From Rhodospirillales bacterium (GTDB taxonomy: Bacteria; Pseudomonadota; Alphaproteobacteria; Acetobacterales; Acetobacteraceae): DNA of 64,000 nt. The notes under the pieces were generated by a model. It was given only the letters and a program-made list of their open reading frames with translations, searched no databases and had not been told where the DNA came from. The DNA lies in assembly GCA_025352565.1 (NCBI GenBank), contig JANXTF010000010.1:32750-96749 (forward strand), read 5' to 3'. How positions within the stretch are numbered: the first letter of the stretch is position 1; every line of letters starts with the position of its first letter. Positions 57,953 to 64,000 of the stretch are shown piece after piece. A program made the translations under genes and the position numbers.

Positions 57953-59485
57953 ATGCTGACCCGCCGTACCCTGATGCCGATGGCCGCCGGCACGATGGCC
58001 GCCGCCACGATGGCCGCCGCCACGATGGTCCTGTCCCGCGCCCATGCGGCGGCCCCCGCCCAGGTGGTCGTGGCGCAGGGCGCCGATGCTTACACGATGG
58101 ACCCAGGCCGGCACTCGGTGTTCCCCACCGCCAACGTTCTGTTCCAGATCTACGACGCGCTCATCACCATCGACCCGGCGGGCGGCTTCCGCCCGGCGCT
58201 GGCACTGGCGTGGTCGAACCCCGACCCGCTCACCTGGCGCTTCCGCCTGCGCCCCAACGTCCGCTTCCACAACGGCGAACCGTTCGACGCCCATGCGGTG
58301 AAGGCCAGCTTCGACCGGGTGCTCGATCCGGCGTTCAGGGCGCCGTACTACTCCCGCATCTCGGCCATCGGCACGGTTGCGGTCATCGACCCGCTGACGG
58401 TCGAGTTCCGCACCGCCAAGCCGTACCCCACGATGCTGTTCTCGCTGTACGAGGCGTCGTTTCCCGCCCTCATCACCCCGCCAGCCTATCTCGCCCAGAA
58501 GGGCCCGGACGCCCTGGCGGCCGCCCCTGTCGGCACCGGGCCCTACCGCTTCGTCGAATGGCGCCGCGACGACCGCATCGTGCTGGAGGCCAACCCGGAT
58601 TACTGGGGCGGCGCCCCCGCCATCCCGAGCGCCGTGTTCCGGCCCATCAAGGAAACCCGCACCCGCATCGCCGAACTCCGCAGCGGCGGCGTGCAGCTCG
58701 CGGTCGATATCCCGCCGGAGGACATCGCGGGCCTCGACGGCGGCGCGACCCGCATCGCCAACATCGCCAGCGACTTCCTGTACTTCTTCGCCTTCGACAC
58801 GCTGAAGCCCTCGCCGCTGACCGACCGGCGGGTGCGCCAGGCGATCAACCACGCGGTCGATGTCGCGGCGATCCAGAAGGCGCTGCTGGGCGGACTCGGC
58901 ACCCGTACTGCCCTGGCGCTGCCCGCGAATGCGTTCGGCTACGACCCGGCCTGGACGCCCTATCCCTACGACCCGGCCCGCGCCAAGGCGCTGCTGGCCG
59001 AGGCTGGTTTCGCGGATGGCTTCACCATCCCCATGATCGGCCGCCAGGGCCGCTACCTCAAGGACCGCGAGATCATGGAGGCGACGGCGGGCTTCCTGCG
59101 CCGCGTCGGCATCAGGGTGCAGGCCCAGTATCTCGAGGCCGGCGTGTGGGAGCAGCTGTCCGAACGCAAGGCCCGCGAAGGCATCATGTTCCCCGGCTGG
59201 AGCGGCCGCGATCCGGACCTCGTCTGGTTCCCGCTGCTGCGTTCGGGCCAGTACCAAAGTTACTACGCCAATCCCGCCCTCGATCTGCTGCTGGACGAAG
59301 GCCGCGCGACGCTGGACCCGGAACGGCGGCGCGAGATCTACCGGCAGGCCGCCGCGATCATCAAGGAGGATGCGCCGCATCTGCCGATGCTCCAGCCGCC
59401 GCTGATCTACGGCATGGCTTCGCGGCTGCGCTGGCAGCCCCGCACCGACAGCATCATCGACCTGCGCGGCGCCCGATACGCCTGA
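57953..59485 (+). CDS. Peptide/nickel-type ABC periplasmic binding protein
   Basis: 510 residues. The signal peptide contains an Ala/Met repeat (LMPMAAGTMAAATMAAATMV). The SBP_bac_5 core shows LITIDPAGGFRPALALAWS, FRLRPNVRFHNGEPFDAHAV, GTGPYRFVEWRRDDRIVLEA and PDLVWFPLLRSGQYQSYY. Two permeases follow, overlapping by TGATG and GTGA; no ATPase genes are present. Ligand unknown; such proteins bind peptides, opines or glutathione-like compounds. Confidence 0.88.
   Translation: MLTRRTLMPMAAGTMAAATMAAATMVLSRAHAAAPAQVVVAQGADAYTMDPGRHSVFPTANVLFQIYDALITIDPAGGFRPALALAWSNPDPLTWRFRLRPNVRFHNGEPFDAHAVKASFDRVLDPAFRAPYYSRISAIGTVAVIDPLTVEFRTAKPYPTMLFSLYEASFPALITPPAYLAQKGPDALAAAPVGTGPYRFVEWRRDDRIVLEANPDYWGGAPAIPSAVFRPIKETRTRIAELRSGGVQLAVDIPPEDIAGLDGGATRIANIASDFLYFFAFDTLKPSPLTDRRVRQAINHAVDVAAIQKALLGGLGTRTALALPANAFGYDPAWTPYPYDPARAKALLAEAGFADGFTIPMIGRQGRYLKDREIMEATAGFLRRVGIRVQAQYLEAGVWEQLSERKAREGIMFPGWSGRDPDLVWFPLLRSGQYQSYYANPALDLLLDEGRATLDPERRREIYRQAAAIIKEDAPHLPMLQPPLIYGMASRLRWQPRTDSIIDLRGARYA
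57977..58030 (+). repeat. 15-bp tandem repeat in the signal peptide
   Basis: Perfect units ACGATGGCCGCCGCC at 57992-58006 and 58007-58021, a degenerate unit before and a partial one after. In frame, it encodes TMAAA repeats within the hydrophobic core of the binding-protein signal peptide. Confidence 0.8.
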
Positions 59486-60402
59486 TGTTCGGCCGCGTTT
59501 TCTCACGCCTGCTGCATGCGGCGGCGGTGCTGCTCGGTGTGTCGGTCGCGGTGTTCTTCCTCGTCCGCCTCGGCGGCGACCCCACCGGGCTGTTCCTCCC
59601 GCCGGACGCCGCACCGGCCGACCTCGCGGCGTTCCGTCACGCGATGGGCTTCGACCAGCCATGGCCGGTGCAGCTGGGGCAGTTCCTGTGGGCCGGGCTG
59701 CATGGCGATTTCGGCCAGTCCCTGCGCTACGGCCAGCCGGCGATGCGGCTGGTGCTGGAACGCCTGCCCGCGACCGTCGAGTTGTCGGCCGTGGCCCTGG
59801 TCCTGTCGGTGCTGGTGTCGGTGCCGGTCGCGATCGTCGCCGCGCAGAATCGCGGGCGTGCGTTCGATCGGGCGGGGCTGCTGGCCACGCTCGCCGGGCA
59901 GAGCTTTCCGGCGTTCTGGCTCGCCATCATGCTCATCCTCGTGTTCAGCGAGTGGCTTGGCGTGCTGCCGCCATCCGGGCGGCAGGGTTGGCGGTCGCTG
60001 GTGCTGCCCGCGATCTCGCTGGCGGCCTATTCGACCGCGATCATCACGCGGCTGCTGCGCTCGAACATGATCGAGGTGCTGCAGTCCAACCACGTCCGCA
60101 CCGCGCACGCCAAGGGTTTGCCCCATGGGAGCGTCATCTGGCGCCATGTGCTGCGCAATGCGGCGATCCCCACCGTCACGGTCATCGGCCTGCAGGTCGG
60201 CGGCCTGCTGGGCGGCGCGGTCATCACCGAGCAGATCTTCGCCTGGCCCGGCATGGGGCAGCTCGCGATCCAGGCGATCTCCAACCGCGATTTCGCGGTG
60301 GTGCAGGCGTTCGTGCTGACCATGGCGGTGGTGATCGTGGCGGTGAACCTGCTGGTGGACCTGACCTATGCGCTGCTCGACCCGCGCCTGCGCCGGATGT
60401 GA
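59485..60402 (+). CDS. Peptide-type ABC permease (DppB family)
   Basis: 305 residues, six membrane segments. It shows LGDPTGLF-like start (RLGGDPTGLFLPPDAAPADL), AVVALVLSVLVSVPVAI-like core and the EAA loop AKGLPHGSVIWRHVLRNAAI. Starts on the last base of the binding-protein stop (TGATG). Confidence 0.9.
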   Translation: MFGRVFSRLLHAAAVLLGVSVAVFFLVRLGGDPTGLFLPPDAAPADLAAFRHAMGFDQPWPVQLGQFLWAGLHGDFGQSLRYGQPAMRLVLERLPATVELSAVALVLSVLVSVPVAIVAAQNRGRAFDRAGLLATLAGQSFPAFWLAIMLILVFSEWLGVLPPSGRQGWRSLVLPAISLAAYSTAIITRLLRSNMIEVLQSNHVRTAHAKGLPHGSVIWRHVLRNAAIPTVTVIGLQVGGLLGGAVITEQIFAWPGMGQLAIQAISNRDFAVVQAFVLTMAVVIVAVNLLVDLTYALLDPRLRRM

Positions 60403-61259
60403 GCCGCGTGCGCTTCGTCCGCCATTTTCTGCGCGAGCGACTGGCCCTGGTGGGCGCGCTCATCCTGCTCGTCGTGGTCGTCTGCGCCGTGGCCAGCGTG
60501 CATCTCGCCCCGTTCGACCCGGACGATCAGGACATCCTGGCTCGTCTCCTGCCGCCCGGATCGCCGGGCGGGGACGGGACGCATTGGCTCGGCACCGACG
60601 CGCTGGGTCGCGATGTGCTCTCCCGCATAATCGTGGGCGCCCGCATCTCGCTGCTGGTGGGCGTGCTCGCCATGGCGATCTCGGCCGTGGTCGGCATCGG
60701 GCTGGGGCTGATCGCGGGCTACGAGGACCGTTATCTCGGCCGCATGCTGATGGTGCTGGGCGACATGCAGCTCGCGGTGCCGTTCCTGGTGCTGGCGCTG
60801 GCGGTGGTCGCCGTGCTGGGCGCCAGCCTCGCCAACCTCGTGCTGGTGCTGGGGCTGACCAACTGGGTGCAGTATGTGCGCGTCGTCCGGGCCGAGTGCC
60901 TGGTGCTGCGCGAGCGCGAGTTCGTCCAGGCGGCCCGCGCCCTCGGCGCCTCGGTGCCGCGCATCCTGCTGCGCCATCTGCTCCCCAACGTGGCCTCGTC
61001 CGCCGTGGTCATCTCGTCGCTGCTGATCGCGCGCATGATCCTGTTCGAATCCTCGCTCAGCTATCTCGGCCTGGGCGTGCCGCCCGAAATCCCCACCTGG
61101 GGCGGCATGATCGCCGATGGGCGGGACTATATCTCGACGGCCTGGTGGGTGGTGGCGATGCCGGGGCTGGCGCTTTTTACGACGGTGGTGGGCGTGAACC
61201 TGATCGGCGACCGCCTCCGCGACCTGCTCGATCCTGGGCTGACGCAGCTGGACGGCTGA
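60399..61259 (+). CDS. Peptide-type ABC permease (DppC family)
   Basis: 286 residues from GTG, overlapping DppB by four bases. Family features are HWLGTDALGRDVLSRIIVGA, DMQLAVPFLVLALAVVAVLG, the EAA loop QAARALGASVPRILLRHLLP, and SYLGLGVPPEIPTWGGMIAD. No DppD or DppF ATPase follows; the flavin monooxygenase gene comes 22 bases later. Confidence 0.9.
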   Translation: MSRVRFVRHFLRERLALVGALILLVVVVCAVASVHLAPFDPDDQDILARLLPPGSPGGDGTHWLGTDALGRDVLSRIIVGARISLLVGVLAMAISAVVGIGLGLIAGYEDRYLGRMLMVLGDMQLAVPFLVLALAVVAVLGASLANLVLVLGLTNWVQYVRVVRAECLVLREREFVQAARALGASVPRILLRHLLPNVASSAVVISSLLIARMILFESSLSYLGLGVPPEIPTWGGMIADGRDYISTAWWVVAMPGLALFTTVVGVNLIGDRLRDLLDPGLTQLDG

Positions 61260-61281
61260 ACGCGATGAAGGACAATCTGGA

Positions 61282-62607
61282 ATGACACGATCCGACAAGA
61301 TGCGGCTCGGCCTCTCGACCCGCGGCATCGGCTATCACGTCGCCGCCTGGCGCCATCCGGACGTGATGCCGGGCGGCGCCGAATCGCTCGCCTTCTTCGC
61401 CGAGAACGCGCGGCTTGCCGAGGCCGGCCGGTTCGACTTCCTGTTCCTGGCCGATGGCCTCGGCATCCGCGCGCATGACAACCCGCCCGGCTCGCTCGCC
61501 CATTCCAGCGAGAACGTCGAGCTGGAGCCGCTCACCCTGCTCTCGGCGCTGGCGGCGCTCACCACCCGCGTCGGCCTGGTCGCCACCGCCTCCACCTCCT
61601 ACGACCAGCCGTTCCACGTCGCCCGCCGCTTCGCCTCGCTCGATCACATCAGCGGCGGGCGCGCGGGCTGGAACGTGGTCACCTCGTGGTCGGAGATGGA
61701 GGCGGTCAACTTCAATCGCGAGGCGCATTTCGAAAAGGGTTTCCGCTACGACCGGGCCAGCGAGTTCGTCGATGTCGTGCTCGGCCTGTGGGACAGCTGG
61801 GGCGAGGGCGCCTTCGTCCACGACAAGGCATCGGGCGTGTTCTACGACCAGGCGAAGCTGAAAACCCTGCATCACCGGGGCGAGCATTTCCAGGTGCGCG
61901 GGCCGCTCACCGTCTCGCGCACCCCGCAGGGCCGGCCGGTCATCGCCCATGCCGGCGCGTCCGAGCCGGGCCGCCAGATCGGCGCCGCCCATGCGGATGT
62001 GTACTACGTCAACGAATACGACATCGAGAAGGCGCGGATCTTCTATGCCGACATCAAGCGCCGCCTGCCCGCCCATGGCCGCGATCCGAACGACCTGAAG
62101 ATTTTGCCTGGCATCCAGGTCTTCACCGGCCGCACCGCCGCCGAGGCGCGGGAGAAGTTCGAGTATCTGCAAAGCCTGATCGACCCGGTGATCGGCATTG
62201 CCGTGCTCTGCAACCTGCTGGGCGATTTCAGCCACGTCGATCCCGACGGCCCCGTCCCGGACGACATCGTGCTCACCCTTCGCACCAGCAACGCCGACAA
62301 GGCGATCGAGATGGCGCGCGCGGAAAAGCTCACCGTGCGCCAGCTGTATCAGCGCGTCGGCGGCAAGGCCGGCATCCGCCAGATCGTCGGCACCCCGGAG
62401 GAGGTCGTGCGCGACATGCGGACGTGGTTCGACGCCGAAGCCTGCGACGGCTTCAACATCTGCCCGGCGTTCTCCCCCGGCAACGTGCGCGACTTCGTGG
62501 AACTGATCGTCCCCGAGTTGCAGACCCGCAAGCTGTTCCGCGCGGAATACGAGGGAACCACGCTCCGCGAGAATCTGGGCCTCCCGCCGGTGAAGCGGCG
62601 CGCCTGA
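61282..62607 (+). CDS. LLM-class flavin monooxygenase (NtaA/DszA/SnaA-like)
   Basis: 441 residues, the two-component FMN-dependent group. Typical segments are [74 protein letters not shown] and [18 protein letters not shown]. Homologues act on EDTA/NTA, dibenzothiophene sulfones and other compounds, and need a flavin reductase, which is not in the window. Last clear enzyme of the transport operon. Confidence 0.88.
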   Translation: MTRSDKMRLGLSTRGIGYHVAAWRHPDVMPGGAESLAFFAENARLAEAGRFDFLFLADGLGIRAHDNPPGSLAHSSENVELEPLTLLSALAALTTRVGLVATASTSYDQPFHVARRFASLDHISGGRAGWNVVTSWSEMEAVNFNREAHFEKGFRYDRASEFVDVVLGLWDSWGEGAFVHDKASGVFYDQAKLKTLHHRGEHFQVRGPLTVSRTPQGRPVIAHAGASEPGRQIGAAHADVYYVNEYDIEKARIFYADIKRRLPAHGRDPNDLKILPGIQVFTGRTAAEAREKFEYLQSLIDPVIGIAVLCNLLGDFSHVDPDGPVPDDIVLTLRTSNADKAIEMARAEKLTVRQLYQRVGGKAGIRQIVGTPEEVVRDMRTWFDAEACDGFNICPAFSPGNVRDFVELIVPELQTRKLFRAEYEGTTLRENLGLPPVKRRA

Positions 62608-62753
62608 CGGGAGCGTGCGCGCACCCAGGCCCATCGCCCCATGGCACTCCCGCGCATTGCGCCGGACACGTGGCAGATGGTCCTGTCGCTCATCGCCGGG
62701 AAGGTGCTACCAGCGGCGTCCGTATTGACCGCACAACTGTCAGGGAGATGACC

Positions 62754-63233
62754 ATGCCGGGCCTGTTTTTCGATGAGCTGATCGTCGGTCAGCAATTCCG
62801 CCATCCGATCCGGCGCACCGTGACGGAAGCAGACAACGTGTTCTTCAGCGCGCTGACGCACAACCCGGCGCAACTCCATCTCGATGAGGAGTATTGCCGC
62901 GAGCACACCGAGTTCGGCCAGCGTATCGTCAACAGCGCGTTCACGCTGGGCCTGATGGTCGGGATTTCCGTGGGCGACACCACGCTGGGAACGGCGATCG
63001 CCAATCTCGGCTGGGACGAGGTGCGCTTTCCCAAGCCGTTGTTCCATGGCGACACGGTTCGCGTCGAAACCGAGGTGCTCGAACTGCGCCAAAGCCGCTC
63101 GCGGCCGGATGCCGGCATCGTGACGTTCCTGCACCGCGCGTTCAATCAGCATGGCGACCTCGTCGCGCAGTGCCGCCGGTCCGGCTTGCAACGCAAGCGC
63201 CCCGCGCCCCCGGCGGCGGTGGACGCCGCCTGA
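62754..63233 (+). CDS. MaoC-family dehydratase
   Basis: 159 residues. Hot-dog fold with the hydratase pattern [20 protein letters not shown], in which His and Asn of the active site are present, then [20 protein letters not shown] and [17 protein letters not shown]. The sequence is close to the mesaconyl-CoA/methylmalyl-CoA hydratase type rather than PhaJ. GGGAG lies 6 bases before the ATG at 62754; an ATG at 62748 is too close to it. Confidence 0.85.
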   Translation: MPGLFFDELIVGQQFRHPIRRTVTEADNVFFSALTHNPAQLHLDEEYCREHTEFGQRIVNSAFTLGLMVGISVGDTTLGTAIANLGWDEVRFPKPLFHGDTVRVETEVLELRQSRSRPDAGIVTFLHRAFNQHGDLVAQCRRSGLQRKRPAPPAAVDAA

Positions 63234-63372
63234 CGCCGCCGGGTGGTCGATGGTGGCGGAGCGGCGATGCGGTCGCGGTTGAATTGAGCGCGGATGCCTC
63301 CATCAAACTGTAAATTCTGCGATCGACATCTTCGGCAGTGCGACGCAACCAAATATAGGGGAGACCGAAACG

Positions 63373-64000
63373 ATGTTTGAACACGTTCGCCACGATGTCC
63401 GGCTTGCCGAAAAAGTTGCCTCAGAGGGCGATTTGGAAGCAGCGCTGCACATGCTTCGGCGTCTCTCCCTGCTGGATTTCGGGTTGCTGCTCCTTGAAAT
63501 GCCGATGCAGGATTTTCCTAATCTCAGCTCGCTTCTTCCCCAAATGGCCACAGCCGAGACCCAGAAATCCTGGACAGGCTCGCATGGATATGACTTGTTT
63601 CGGCAAACAGAGGATTTCGCTAAACGGGTGCAGTATTGTTTTGAGGAAATATCGGGCCGATGCCTCTACGGCAGCCGTATTCTCGATTATGGCGTGGGGT
63701 ATGGCCGGCTGTTGCGAATGATGCTCTACTATAGCAACCCGAATAATCTTTTTGGCGTCGATCCATGGGATCGTTCGATCGATCTTTGCCGCGAGAGCAA
63801 CGTGCTTGGTAATCTCCGACAGTCCGCCTATCTGCCTACCGAACTTCCAGTTGGAAACGCGATCTTCGACGTGATCTATGCATATTCGGTCTTTACACAT
63901 ACCTCGCTGGCAGCAACGAACGCGGCTTTCGGAGCCTTGCGTAAGTGCATAAAGCCGGACGGTCTCCTAATCGTAACGGTACGGCCAGTGGAATTCTGGA
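63373..64000 (+). CDS. SAM-dependent methyltransferase, 3' end outside window
   Basis: At least 209 residues from the ATG at 63373; still open at the window end. A helical N-terminal ~90 residues precede a class I fold: motif I ILDYGVGYGRLLRMML, acidic motif FGVDPWDRSIDLCRE, FDVIYAYSVFTHTSLAA and a late motif CIKPDGLLIVTVRP. Base composition is clearly lower in GC (near 50 percent by eye) than the preceding 63 kb and codon use is different, which suggests an acquired region such as surface-sugar synthesis. Substrate unknown. Confidence 0.82.
   Translation, partial: MFEHVRHDVRLAEKVASEGDLEAALHMLRRLSLLDFGLLLLEMPMQDFPNLSSLLPQMATAETQKSWTGSHGYDLFRQTEDFAKRVQYCFEEISGRCLYGSRILDYGVGYGRLLRMMLYYSNPNNLFGVDPWDRSIDLCRESNVLGNLRQSAYLPTELPVGNAIFDVIYAYSVFTHTSLAATNAAFGALRKCIKPDGLLIVTVRPVEFW

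Noticed and set aside
63421..63900. Minus-strand frame of 159 residues at the right end
   Set aside because: The plus strand carries intact methyltransferase motifs through the same bases; the minus frame has no domain.

Overview
The window is GC-rich (roughly 70 percent by eye) chromosomal DNA. Gene content and order suggest an alphaproteobacterium, most likely in or near the Acetobacteraceae/Rhodospirillales. The pointers are a his operon in the order hisB-hisH-(GNAT)-hisA-hisF-hisE-HIT, a TPR protein-bamB-der block, a [4Fe-4S] CysH, a ygfZ-putA pair and a fused AfuB-type permease. This assignment is inference from gene content; no rRNA or tRNA gene was found. Genes are densely packed, with many ATGA/TGATG overlaps and several TTG or GTG starts.

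Layout. 1-2.7 kb: the end of a sigma-54 activator, followed by a -24/-12-like promoter and a GlmS-like protein that has lost its glutaminase nucleophile. 2.8-10.8 kb: an AfuABC-type ABC importer translationally coupled to iolG, iolD and iolE (myo-inositol breakdown). 10.8-17.0 kb (minus strand): putA, ygfZ and two secreted proteins of unknown role. 17.2-24.4 kb: a 2-hydroxyacid dehydrogenase, a DUF4214 repeat protein, asnB, pyrC, cysH and a small lipoprotein. 24.7-28.8 kb: envelope and ribosome housekeeping (TPR protein, bamB, der). 28.9-33.6 kb (minus): paaABCDE, the phenylacetyl-CoA epoxidase, plus a 3-hydroxyisobutyryl-CoA hydrolase-like gene. 33.7-36.7 kb: small membrane-stress-type proteins and a PotA/PotD-like pair without permeases. 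36.8-41.8 kb: a pseudouridine synthase and the his operon. 41.9-49.1 kb: small basic proteins, OtnC-like aldolase, EamA exporter, D-aminoacylase-like amidohydrolase, PanE-like reductase and gamma-glutamyltransferase. 49.2-63.2 kb: an accessory catabolic region. It holds two paralogous SDRs, a three-domain E1alpha-E1beta-lipoyl fusion, a GntR/HutC regulator, an amino-acid-type and a peptide-type ABC importer that both lack ATPase genes, an amidohydrolase, a flavin monooxygenase and a MaoC hydratase. 63.4 kb to the end: a methyltransferase of clearly lower GC, marking a change of region.

How the genes may work together. The inositol operon looks like uptake plus the first three steps of inositol catabolism. 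The paa genes make the ring-epoxidising complex. The 49-63 kb region looks like import and breakdown of an unidentified amide- or peptide-like compound under local GntR control: one 17-bp motif recurs at both promoter regions that flank the E1 fusion and gntR.

Best leads: the degenerate GlmS beside its own sigma-54 activator; the E1alpha-E1beta-lipoyl fusion with its shared operator and an SDR whose catalytic Tyr is Phe; a 62-bp imperfect palindrome after ggt whose three mismatches all become G.U pairs in the ggt transcript; and short in-frame minisatellites at the ends of several genes (bamB, hisE, an ABC ATPase, a signal peptide).
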